NCBI GenBank assembly: GCA_043804755.1
Contig: JAZDIT010000027.1
Coordinates: forward strand, 1 to 19,865
Reading direction: 5' to 3'
Source of the DNA: JAZDIT01 sp043804755
Lineage (GTDB): Bacteria > Patescibacteriota > Minisyncoccia > Minisyncoccales > JAQTPW01
Length of the DNA: 19,865 nt
Shown here piece after piece: positions 1 through 6,139 of the stretch; the stretch's first letter is position 1, and the number at the start of each line of letters is the position of its first letter. Under the pieces are notes generated by a model. It saw only the letters and a list, made by a program, of their open reading frames with translations. It made no database searches and had not been told where the DNA came from. The position numbers and the translations under genes were made by a program.

Positions 1-35
1 CTGTCTGTTCTCCCGACCCCTCTCCGATGTGGGAA

Positions 36-1778
36 CTATTTAAAGAAGCTTAACAGTTTTTCCAGCGGCCAGCAATTGATTATGTCTTTTTTCTCGGCCC
101 AGCCCCGCCGTGCCTGAGAAATACCCAGCTCCATAAAATGCAATTGATCTTTATTATGGGAGTCCGTATCAACCACCATCCTGACGCCCGCCTCTTTTGC
201 CCTTCTTATATTCTGGTCATTCAAATCCAGGCGGTCCGGCCAGCCATCAATTTCCAAAATGGTACCCGTATATTTCGCCACCTTTAGAATTCTGTCAAAA
301 TCTATTTGATATTCGTCCCTCTTTTTCAGAATTCTTCCCGTCGGATGGGAAATAATGTCCACATTCTGATTTTGCATTGCTGTTATTATTCTTTCGGTCA
401 TTTCGTCTTTTGTCATTTTGAAATTCGAATGAACGCCGGCAACCACATAGTCGAGCTTTCCCAGCGCATCATCATTTATGTCTATCGAACCGTCTTTCAT
501 AATATTCGCCTCGCATCCTTTCAACAACCGGAATTTTACATTTTGCGTTTTTAACTTTGTATTTATCGCATCTATCGCTTTGTTCCTTTTTTCCAATTTT
601 GCTTCGTCCAATCCGTGTTCGATCCGTAAAAATTTAGTGTGGTCGGAAATCCCCAGATATTCATACCCCATATCCATTGCAGCTTCCGCCATCTCTTCTA
701 AAGTGTTCGCCCCGCCATCCCAATCCGAATGAGTATGCAAATCGCCTTTTATATCACCATATCCTATGATTTTCGGTAAGCCGGGAAGTTTCCCCTGAGC
801 TTGCCGGATGGCCGCTTGTATTTCTCCCGTGTTTTCCCTCAATTCCGGGGCAATCAAATCCATGCCGAGCGCTTTGTAGATTTCTTCCTCCATTTTTCCC
901 GCAATTATTTTTTTACCGCGAAAAAGACCGTATTCGCTCAATTTCAGCCCTTTTTCAATGGCCAATTTTCTGGTCACGATATTATGATCTTTTGAACCGG
1001 TAAAATACTGTAATCCGGCTCCGTAAATCCTCCTTGGCAAAACCCTCAAGTCGACATCCATGCCTTCCTTCAGGCGTATTGAGGATTTGGTAAAACCCTT
1101 TCCCCATACTTTTATTACGTTCGGCATCGAAACAAAAAAATCCATCACCTTTTTTGGATTTTTTGAAATTACGAGCAAATCGACATCGCCGATGGTTTCT
1201 TTTCTTCTTCTTATTGAACCTACGACATCGATTTCTTCCACTTCCTTCAAATTTCTCAGCAGTCTTTCCACTTCTTTGACAACGGGCAATACCTCCCCCA
1301 AAATGAACCTTCCTTTGCTTTTTTCCACGAAATCTATCCCCTGGAGGATATTTTTTTCTGTTTTATCTCCGAAACCCGTCAAAGAAGCGATTTTATGGGA
1401 TTTTGCCGCCTTTTTCAAATCATCCAGGTTTGCAATTCCCAATTTCTGGTATAAAACTTTCACTTTTTTAGGTCCCAAACCCTCAACCGAAGTAAGTTCC
1501 TTCACATTCACTGGCGTCTTTTTTTTGAAAGCCTCGTAATATTTGATTTCCCCAGTTTTAAGATATTCTTCTATTTTTTCCGCAATGCTTTTTCCAACGC
1601 CGGGAATCTCCTCCAGTGCTTTTGACCCGCCTTTTTTGTAAAGATCCTCAACGTCTTCTTCAAGTGCGTCCAATGTAACAGCCGCCCTTTCGTATGCATA
1701 GGGTTTGAAAGCCACCCCTTCCATTTCCAAGAAATCGGCAATCGAATACAAAATTTCGGCGATTTCTTTGTTTTTCAT
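36..1778 (-). CDS. polX: DNA polymerase X family protein with C-terminal PHP nuclease domain
   Basis: Family-X DNA polymerase of the bacterial PolX type, which fills short gaps in base-excision repair and carries a PHP-domain 3'-5' exonuclease. The 580 aa match the usual length. Helix-hairpin-helix motifs lie near residues 57-63 (IPGVGKS) and 97-104 (SVEGLGPK). The polymerase core has the GS motif at 187-188, the metal-binding pair D198 and D200 (GDVD) and the third carboxylate at 241-243 (MDVDL), then YFTGSKDHN at 258-266. The PHP domain has DLHTH (346-350), SDH (378-380), E423, H450, SHP (477-479) and DTDSH (537-541), so both active sites look intact. It lies 45 nt downstream of the MFS gene and may be co-transcribed with it. 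No SD precedes the ATG; the upstream DNA is very AT-rich. The 35 nt beyond the stop hold nothing I recognise. Confidence 0.95.
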   Translation of the reverse strand: MKNKEIAEILYSIADFLEMEGVAFKPYAYERAAVTLDALEEDVEDLYKKGGSKALEEIPGVGKSIAEKIEEYLKTGEIKYYEAFKKKTPVNVKELTSVEGLGPKKVKVLYQKLGIANLDDLKKAAKSHKIASLTGFGDKTEKNILQGIDFVEKSKGRFILGEVLPVVKEVERLLRNLKEVEEIDVVGSIRRRKETIGDVDLLVISKNPKKVMDFFVSMPNVIKVWGKGFTKSSIRLKEGMDVDLRVLPRRIYGAGLQYFTGSKDHNIVTRKLAIEKGLKLSEYGLFRGKKIIAGKMEEEIYKALGMDLIAPELRENTGEIQAAIRQAQGKLPGLPKIIGYGDIKGDLHTHSDWDGGANTLEEMAEAAMDMGYEYLGISDHTKFLRIEHGLDEAKLEKRNKAIDAINTKLKTQNVKFRLLKGCEANIMKDGSIDINDDALGKLDYVVAGVHSNFKMTKDEMTERIITAMQNQNVDIISHPTGRILKKRDEYQIDFDRILKVAKYTGTILEIDGWPDRLDLNDQNIRRAKEAGVRMVVDTDSHNKDQLHFMELGISQARRGWAEKKDIINCWPLEKLLSFFK

Positions 1779-1823
1779 AATTATTGCAATCGCTTATTTT
1801 ATCAATCAAAGATTAAAATTTTT

Positions 1824-2447
1824 TTAAAACGGCTTTTCACGAGGAGGAACCGTCGGGGCAAAATGGTTTTTTTCGAAAAAATGTCCGCGGATCAGCAACA
1901 AAGCGGAGGAAGACAAAATCCCGAAAAAGCTTACAAGGACAAAAACGATTTTGAATCCGACGACGCTGGCTAATAATCCTCCGAATGCCCCGGCTAACCC
2001 CGCGGCAAACCCTATGCCGGTGCTTTCCATGCTCCACGAAAAAGCTTCTCTGCCCTTATCTATATGGCGGGTAAAAATGGCAGACCAAGTGGGAACCACA
2101 CAAGCCATGGCCAACCCTCTTATGAACTCAAGGGTATAAATATGCCACGGCTGAGTTGAAAAAATATACCCCAGGGGAACCAGATTGGCCACGTACATTC
2201 CGGCTATTAAAAAAATAAAATCATCCTTCTCGCCATGCTCTCTGTCCAGATATTTCGCGATAGTCGGCTGAACTAGAGATTTTACAATCCAATAGACGGT
2301 CGCCACGAATCCTACCATCTTCAGGTCGCCTCCCTCGATTTGCTGAGTAAGAAAAATTGCGAAAATGGGCCCTACCAAACCCCAGCCGGATTGCAGTAAG
2401 AAATCGGATGCGATTAAAATGCGTATGACTTTATTAAGGCTGGCCAT
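1824..2447 (-). CDS. Half-length MFS-type membrane protein (about 6 TM)
   Basis: A 207-aa protein resembling the N-terminal half of a Major Facilitator Superfamily transporter. Hydrophobic segments can be read around residues 10-33, 44-62, 76-96, 105-122, 138-163 and 166-187, with a charged loop near 65-75 (KYLDREHGEKDD) where the MFS loop 2-3 motif would fall. Standard MFS proteins have 12 TM segments and about 400 aa, so the C-terminal half is absent. The gene ends at a clean stop and the next 45 nt are AT-rich intergenic DNA followed by polX, so there is no frameshifted second half nearby. The start overlaps the end of the upstream flippase-like gene by 14 nt, and a GGAG sits 6 nt before the ATG. 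The substrate is unknown; it may work as a homodimer or with its overlapping neighbour (inference). Confidence 0.8.
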   Translation of the reverse strand: MASLNKVIRILIASDFLLQSGWGLVGPIFAIFLTQQIEGGDLKMVGFVATVYWIVKSLVQPTIAKYLDREHGEKDDFIFLIAGMYVANLVPLGYIFSTQPWHIYTLEFIRGLAMACVVPTWSAIFTRHIDKGREAFSWSMESTGIGFAAGLAGAFGGLLASVVGFKIVFVLVSFFGILSSSALLLIRGHFFEKNHFAPTVPPREKPF

Positions 2448-3468
2448 AATTTTCTCCGCTGTCGCTGATTAATTTATCGATCTTCTTGAAAAGGAATTTT
2501 TTTATGAAATCCATACCGAACTTGAATAAAACCATCAGTCCAACCAAAGATATCAGTAATTCCGCGCCTCTTATTAGCATCGTAAAAACCGTGGCGCTTG
2601 ATACTTTCAAGCCGAGCGCGCCGAAGGCAAATGTTTGTATCGCTTCATGGGATCCCAGAGCCGTTGGAATGGGAATCATTACCGCCAGATAATTGAATCC
2701 CAGAATTGATAATGCGTAAAAACTGCCCATACTTCCTCCGAGGAAAAATATCAAAATCCAAACCCGCAAGAGCATGACTCCGGTTCTCACAAAGGATAGC
2801 GCAAACGCTCTCCACATAAAACCATTCTTTATTCTGAAAAAATTGAAAATTTCCTTTTCGGTTTCCGAAAAACTGTTTTTCCCTTCGATCTTTTTAAGTC
2901 CAACCAATCCTCCAATCGATTCAACCATGCTTTCTTTTCTGAAAACCTTGAAATAAAAGTAGATAATTACGAAAGCGAATATCAGAAAAACCGTACCGAA
3001 AACCAATTCAAGCTTGGGCGGAAGGAAATAAATTTCCGAAAGGAAAAACGATATTCCGAAAACGATAACTACGAGATTCGTGGTCCATTCGAAAATTCTG
3101 TCTATCAGCACCGAAGCCATTCCCTTCGGCCACGGAACCGATTTCTTTTCCTTTAAAAAATACCCTCTTAATATTTCGCTCCCCCAAATGATGACCGGCA
3201 TTAAAAACATGACTGCGTAGCCCGCCAGATAGGGACCGAAAAGGGCTCTTGAGGAAATTTTAACTCCCAAGCCCTTCAGTATTTCTCTCCACTTCCAGGT
3301 TCCCACGACTGCCATCAAAAAGGTCAAAAAAACGAGTACCGCCCCCTGCCAGCTGAAAAAAATCCGGGCGGTATATTTTATATCCTGCCATCCGACGAAT
3401 TCCAACACCCAGATGAACAATGCCAGCCCGATGAGGAAAGAAACCAAAAAAAGTATGAATTTTTTCAT
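2434..3468 (-). CDS. Lysylphosphatidylglycerol synthase TM-region / UPF0104 flippase-like protein
   Basis: A 344-aa polytopic membrane protein of the LPG_synthase_TM (UPF0104, YbhN-like) family, seen as the membrane part of MprF and as stand-alone lipid flippase-like proteins. Hydrophobic stretches lie near residues 4-25, 38-57, 82-102, 130-152, 155-176, 217-243, 246-268 and 285-315. Recognisable family patterns are WKWREILKGLG near 63-73, the PVIIWGSEILRGY region near 96-108, and the IPTALGSHEA pattern near 265-275. There is no cytosolic aminoacyl-transferase domain, so a lysyl-transfer role is unlikely; lipid or lipid-linked precursor handling is inference. It shares an operon with the half-MFS gene (14-nt overlap). 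An extended -10 lies 9 nt upstream of the ATG, leaving almost no 5' UTR. Confidence 0.85.
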   Translation of the reverse strand: MKKFILFLVSFLIGLALFIWVLEFVGWQDIKYTARIFFSWQGAVLVFLTFLMAVVGTWKWREILKGLGVKISSRALFGPYLAGYAVMFLMPVIIWGSEILRGYFLKEKKSVPWPKGMASVLIDRIFEWTTNLVVIVFGISFFLSEIYFLPPKLELVFGTVFLIFAFVIIYFYFKVFRKESMVESIGGLVGLKKIEGKNSFSETEKEIFNFFRIKNGFMWRAFALSFVRTGVMLLRVWILIFFLGGSMGSFYALSILGFNYLAVMIPIPTALGSHEAIQTFAFGALGLKVSSATVFTMLIRGAELLISLVGLMVLFKFGMDFIKKFLFKKIDKLISDSGENYGQP

Positions 3469-3477
3469 GGTTTTAAG

Positions 3478-3483
3478 ATTATA
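3478..3483 (-). promoter_or_regulatory. Extended -10 promoter for the flippase-like/MFS operon
   Basis: Read on the minus strand this is TGATATAAT, a TGn extended -10 with a perfect TATAAT, 9 nt before the ATG at 3468. The -35 region (about TCGATA) is poor, which is typical of extended -10 promoters. Transcription would begin about 3 nt before the start codon, giving an almost leaderless mRNA. Confidence 0.55.
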
Positions 3484-3517
3484 TCACAAAAAAAATGGGT
3501 TATCGAGTTAAAACAAA

Positions 3518-3546
3518 GAAGCCCATACCCTCGCGGGCCGGGTTTC
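3518..3546 (-). terminator. Intrinsic terminator after the hydrolase-like gene
   Basis: On the minus strand the arms GAAACCC and GGGCTTC form an outer stem with one mismatch. The inner stem CCC/GGG is capped by a GCGA (GNRA) tetraloop. The T-rich run TTTGTTTTAA follows. It lies 16 nt after the stop of the 3563-4249 gene and upstream of the next promoter. Confidence 0.6.
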
Positions 3547-3562
3547 TATGCGATTGCGGATG

Positions 3563-4249
3563 TTATTTCCCGAATCTGTCTTCTAAAAAAGAGGTTATTT
3601 TCTCGCCGACTTCCGGAGAACCCCACGGATATTCGTGGCTGGAGACATGAAAGGACAGCGGAAAACTGATTTCCTTGCCGGAAATCCTACCGTTTACCCA
3701 TATGAAAGGTGCCTTTAACAGGGCGGTTAACAGGCATTTCACGTCTCCCTTACTCACAGCATCTTTATTGCCGTTATCCAAACGCAATATGTTTTTAGAA
3801 TCCGCCTTCTTTCGCCAAAAAGGCAATCCTACTTCAATCGCATAAACCGAACCGATGAACTTTCCCGATATCTTTTTCATCGTTTCGTCAACAAAAGCGG
3901 CACCGCTGGACAGTCCAACCATTATTATTCCAGTTTCAGGACTGTGTTCCAAAAAATCGTTAATTTCTCCTGCCAATTCGCGCGATTGTTTCTTAAAGTT
4001 ATTCAGGATTTCTGCTATACCCCCGAACTTACTTAAAAAACCTTCTTTTGTTCTTTTGTAAAGGACGATAGCGGGTTTGTGTCCTAAATCATTCAGCTTT
4101 TTCTCGACGCCTCTCGCTATAGGCGCCAGATCGTCCGCTTTTTCCAATGGGGCATTACCCCATCCTCCGAGGTTAAAAATTATCACAATATCGCTTTGAG
4201 AACTTGAATCTAAGCTGTCCTTAAATTGCGAATTCTTTGTAAGAATCAC
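3563..4249 (-). CDS. Uncharacterised protein with serine-hydrolase-like GxSxG motif
   Basis: I do not recognise a named family for this 228-aa protein. It has features of an alpha/beta hydrolase fold: a first strand IVIIFNLGG near residues 21-29, a nucleophile-elbow GLSSG at 112-116 (Ser114) after a hydrophobic strand, and a C-terminal His205 (SSHEYPWG) placed like a catalytic histidine. An acidic candidate is near D158. There is no signal peptide or TM segment, so it is probably cytosolic. The start is GTG immediately after an in-frame TAA; no ATG occurs near the N terminus, so GTG is the best choice, without a clear SD. It lies 37 nt downstream of the HD-domain gene, probably in the same transcript, and is followed by a terminator. 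Its substrate cannot be deduced. Confidence 0.7.
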   Translation of the reverse strand: MILTKNSQFKDSLDSSSQSDIVIIFNLGGWGNAPLEKADDLAPIARGVEKKLNDLGHKPAIVLYKRTKEGFLSKFGGIAEILNNFKKQSRELAGEINDFLEHSPETGIIMVGLSSGAAFVDETMKKISGKFIGSVYAIEVGLPFWRKKADSKNILRLDNGNKDAVSKGDVKCLLTALLKAPFIWVNGRISGKEISFPLSFHVSSHEYPWGSPEVGEKITSFLEDRFGK

Positions 4250-4286
4250 TTAATTTGAGAGAAAAATTTGCTGATTAACGAGAAAT

Positions 4287-4907
4287 CTATTTTTTGTGGA
4301 ATCTTTTTTCCAAATCATCCATAAATTCGACTAAAAAAGGATTGTCAAAAAATTCTCTGGCCCATAACCACCACGGCCCGAGGGGCGGATTCTTATACTT
4401 TTCCCAATATTCGTAGGCCTGCAGAAAATTCTCCATCCTGTCCGCTTGGCGGAAAAACCTTCCTTCTTTGCTTACGCCACACTCGTACTCTTCCCAAAGA
4501 TCCATGATTTCTTTTCTTATCTTGGGAGGCAATTTCAAAGTGAGTTTTTTAAGGGATTTCTCTTCCCTCACGTGCTTCTCGTGAACTTTCTTTTTCTTTT
4601 CCGCCGGAGTAAATCTCGGCCATGTTTTCATCAGTTCACGAAGTTTTTTCTTGCTTTTGGGAATAATTGCGTCATATGGAGTGGTATCTCCGGCATAAAC
4701 TTCGCATAAATCATGGATTAAAGCCATTTTCAGGAGTTTTTCGATATTAAGCCCCTTCCCTTCTCCCATTAGCCATCCCATCAATGCGGCGCGAAAAATA
4801 TGCTCGGCGATGCTTTCCGGGTTCTTTATCTGGTTTATTACCCATCCTCTTCTCGGCATCCTTTTTAATTTTCCGACTTCGATGAAGAAATCAAGAAGTT
4901 CCTGCAT
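4287..4907 (-). CDS. HD-domain phosphohydrolase (YfbR / HDDC2-like)
   Basis: HD-superfamily metal-dependent phosphohydrolase resembling YfbR/HDDC2 5'-deoxynucleotidases. These convert (d)NMPs to nucleosides. From the ATG used here (206 aa) the motifs are the N-terminal FFIEVGKLKRMPRRGWV, ESIAEH (first His), a second motif ALIHDLCE (HD pair), AGDTTPYD, and the distal QADRMENF Asp. A GTG six codons upstream (4925) is an alternative, but family members begin close to the LLDFFxEVGKLK stretch, so the ATG at 4907 is preferred. No SD is visible; an AT-rich TTAAAAT lies just upstream. Together with two MazG-like enzymes in the window it suggests control of the nucleotide pool, which is inference. 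The greA hairpin terminator lies directly upstream. Confidence 0.85.
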   Translation of the reverse strand: MQELLDFFIEVGKLKRMPRRGWVINQIKNPESIAEHIFRAALMGWLMGEGKGLNIEKLLKMALIHDLCEVYAGDTTPYDAIIPKSKKKLRELMKTWPRFTPAEKKKKVHEKHVREEKSLKKLTLKLPPKIRKEIMDLWEEYECGVSKEGRFFRQADRMENFLQAYEYWEKYKNPPLGPWWLWAREFFDNPFLVEFMDDLEKRFHKK

Positions 4908-4937
4908 ATGGCAATATTTTAACACATTTCCGCTATT

Positions 4938-4964
4938 TTAAAGAGAGGTCCTCCCTCTCTTTAA
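4938..4964 (-). terminator. Hairpin terminator downstream of greA
   Basis: A perfect 11-bp inverted repeat (TTAAAGAGAGG / CCTCTCTTTAA) with a 5-nt loop, 27 nt after the greA stop codon. The terminal T-run is short (TTT inside the stem, then AAAAT), so termination may be partial. It could also be an mRNA 3'-end stabiliser. Confidence 0.55.
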
Positions 4965-4991
4965 GTGTCAGTTGATGCTGTTAAATTTTTA

Positions 4992-5462
4992 TTAAATAAT
5001 TCCGTACTTTATTTTCTTGATTTTGTATATCGTTTTGATAGGAGAAGAAACGGAAATGCTCTCTCCGATTTTATGACCCAAAAGCGCCTTCCCCACCGGG
5101 GATTCGTTGGAAATTTTTCCAAGCGAGGGATCCGCTTCCAATGAACCGACAAGGGTAAATTCATCACATTGGCGTCCGTCAACTTCCACCAAAACCGTAG
5201 CTCCTAAATCAACAAATTTTTTTGAAGATGATTTTATCAATTCTGTATTCTTCAGGATGTATTCCAGCTCGGCGAGGCGGGTTTCCAGATAACTCATATC
5301 TTCCTGGAAAGAAAGGTATTCCTGGCTCAAATCCTCCGAATGCAAAATCTTCGGGACTTCACCGGTCGTTTTTGCAAGTTTCACTTCTTTCAGATTATTG
5401 TATTCCTTTTCTATTTTTTCCAACCCCTCCTTGGTCAGATAAAACTTTTTTTCTCCTGTCAT
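4992..5462 (-). CDS. greA: Transcription elongation factor GreA/GreB family
   Basis: Secondary-channel factor that normally stimulates RNA polymerase to cleave backtracked transcripts. The 156 aa match GreA length. The N-terminal coiled coil is KFYLTKEGLEKIEKEYNNLKE and onward, with its tip at 41-49 (HSEDLSQEY); the C-terminal FKBP-like domain has LGATVLVEVDG, EFTLVGSLEADP and SNESPVGKALLGHKIGE. Canonical tips read DLSENAEY or DLKENAEY, with Asp and Glu coordinating the catalytic metal. Here the Asp is kept (D44) but the tip appears two residues shorter and the Glu position is Gln or absent, with E43 and E48 as the only nearby acids. Cleavage activity may therefore differ. The gene has a long leader with two promoters, a leader ORF and competing hairpins; a GGGGAG inside the last hairpin, 12 nt before the ATG, is the only SD candidate. 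Confidence 0.93.
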   Translation of the reverse strand: MTGEKKFYLTKEGLEKIEKEYNNLKEVKLAKTTGEVPKILHSEDLSQEYLSFQEDMSYLETRLAELEYILKNTELIKSSSKKFVDLGATVLVEVDGRQCDEFTLVGSLEADPSLGKISNESPVGKALLGHKIGESISVSSPIKTIYKIKKIKYGII

Positions 5463-5474
5463 ATTGATTGAAAA

Positions 5475-5494
5475 CTCCCCTATTATGAGGGGAG
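5475..5494 (-). promoter_or_regulatory. Hairpin before greA (terminator-like or SD-sequestering)
   Basis: On the minus strand CTCCCCT-CATAAT-AGGGGAG is a perfect 7-bp stem followed by TTTT, 12 nt before the greA ATG. The right arm contains the only SD-like GGAG, so folding would hide it; with the T-run it could also act as a weak terminator. Its left arm can instead pair with GAGGGGTTTAG (5526-5536) further upstream. Confidence 0.55.
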
Positions 5495-5534
5495 TAGTGT
5501 TTAGATGAATCTTCTGTGTTGGTGACTAAACCCC

Positions 5535-5630
5535 TCAACAAATGAGTCTAACGAAAGAAAGAATGGCAACAATTTTAGTGCCATAAGTACTCGGATTTTT
5601 AATATTTTTTACTTGGGTTTGCTTTTGCAT
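5535..5630 (-). CDS. Possible 31-aa leader peptide upstream of greA
   Basis: A short ORF of 31 codons, beginning MQKQTQVKNIKNPST and ending SFVRLIC, starts about 11 nt after a perfect TATAAT box, so the expected transcript would begin about 5 nt before its ATG. Its TGA stop overlaps GAGGGG, the first arm of the alternative leader pairing. That position would let a translating or terminating ribosome decide which hairpin forms. No homologous family is recognised and no run of one regulatory codon stands out; Lys, Gln and Asn are frequent in the first half. It may be only a chance ORF, hence the low confidence. Confidence 0.3.
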   Translation of the reverse strand: MQKQTQVKNIKNPSTYGTKIVAILSFVRLIC

Positions 5631-5641
5631 TTTACACTTCT

Positions 5642-5669
5642 ATTATAGTCCGTTGGAAATTTCTGTCAA
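5642..5669 (-). promoter_or_regulatory. Consensus sigma70-type promoter P1 for greA
   Basis: TTGACA (5669-5664) and TATAAT (5647-5642) on the minus strand are both perfect hexamers, spaced 16 bp. The predicted start is about 5635, giving a greA leader of about 173 nt. Confidence 0.85.
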
Positions 5670-5713
5670 TGCCTGCGCCGGAATTTTTACTTTCCCTTTT
5701 TACTTTACAGTTT

Positions 5714-5741
5714 ATTGTATTCTTTCAAGAATGCCTGTCAA
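5714..5741 (-). promoter_or_regulatory. Second sigma70-type promoter P2 upstream of greA
   Basis: TTGACA (5741-5736) and TACAAT (5719-5714) on the minus strand with 16-bp spacing, 72 bp upstream of P1. Its transcript would begin near 5707 and run through P1 into the greA leader. It lies just downstream of the zinc-protein hairpin. Confidence 0.65.
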
Positions 5742-5748
5742 GTGGCAA

Positions 5749-5780
5749 AGCAGAAAACCGCCTTGCGGCGGTTTTCTGCT
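5749..5780 (-). terminator. Strong hairpin after the 61-aa zinc protein gene
   Basis: A perfect 14-bp inverted repeat (AGCAGAAAACCGCC / GGCGGTTTTCTGCT) with a 4-nt loop, 8 nt beyond the stop of the 61-aa gene. A clean T-run is missing (TTGCC follows), so it may terminate inefficiently or protect the 3' end. It separates that gene from the greA promoters. Confidence 0.55.
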
Positions 5781-5787
5781 GAATTAT

Positions 5788-5973
5788 TTATCGGCTGAAT
5801 TGGCTGCGTTTTTTGGACCAGCACTCTCGGCAATAAATAGGTCTGTCAGGAGCCGGTTGGAATGGGAGCTCTGTTATAGCGCATCCGCATTCTGAACATT
5901 TCCAGTCCCCTTTAACCATTTCACGAGGAGGAAAATTTCTATTATCGCCTCCTTCAAATTTCTCAAATGCCAT
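5788..5973 (-). CDS. Small zinc-ribbon protein (CxxCxC / CRxC type)
   Basis: A 61-aa protein with CSECGC (residues 26-31), then ELPFQPAPDRPIYCRECW with CREC near 48-51. This gives a four-cysteine zinc site. The pattern of an N-terminal CxxCG/C, a PF-x-P stretch and YCRxC is a short zinc domain I associate with CPR bacteria and some archaea, of unknown function; nucleic-acid binding is a guess. It has its own consensus promoter and an unusually long leader of about 112 nt without an SD, and is followed by a strong hairpin, so it forms a monocistronic unit between endonuclease Q and greA. An in-frame TAA lies 7 codons upstream of the ATG, so the start is well constrained. Confidence 0.8.
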   Translation of the reverse strand: MAFEKFEGGDNRNFPPREMVKGDWKCSECGCAITELPFQPAPDRPIYCRECWSKKRSQFSR

Positions 5974-6090
5974 GTAATTACGAAACTGATTGATTTACTA
6001 GTTATAGAACGACCTTTGGGACCACGGTCGATCTATATTGCCTTCGATTCAACGAAAAACTTTAAGATACGACTTGATTGGTCTGGGTAC

Positions 6091-6119
6091 ATTATACTCC
6101 GAGAGGAACAACCTGTCAA
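6091..6119 (-). promoter_or_regulatory. Consensus promoter for the 61-aa zinc protein gene
   Basis: TTGACA (6119-6114) and TATAAT (6096-6091) on the minus strand, spaced 17 bp: a full sigma70 consensus. It begins 20 nt after the endonuclease Q stop. The start is expected near 6084, with a leader of about 112 nt containing a small CGACC/GGTCG hairpin near 6009-6030. Confidence 0.85.
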
Positions 6120-6139
6120 TGCCAGGAACTTTGACCCGA

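Noticed and set aside
1060..1539. Plus-strand 159-aa ORF
   Set aside because: Antisense of the PolX polymerase core; no family resemblance.
1779..1823. Frameshifted remains of the second MFS half after 1824
   Set aside because: The 45-nt gap is AT-rich and polX follows immediately; there is no room for a lost half.
5653..5895. Plus-strand 80-aa ORF across the greA/zinc-protein intergenic region
   Set aside because: It runs through two minus-strand promoters and a hairpin and has an implausible composition; it is antisense to better-supported signals.
5998..6060. Possible tRNA-like sequence (TTCGATTC-like T-arm and paired stems)
   Set aside because: No acceptor stem or anticodon arm could be formed; only a small CGACC/GGTCG hairpin remains.
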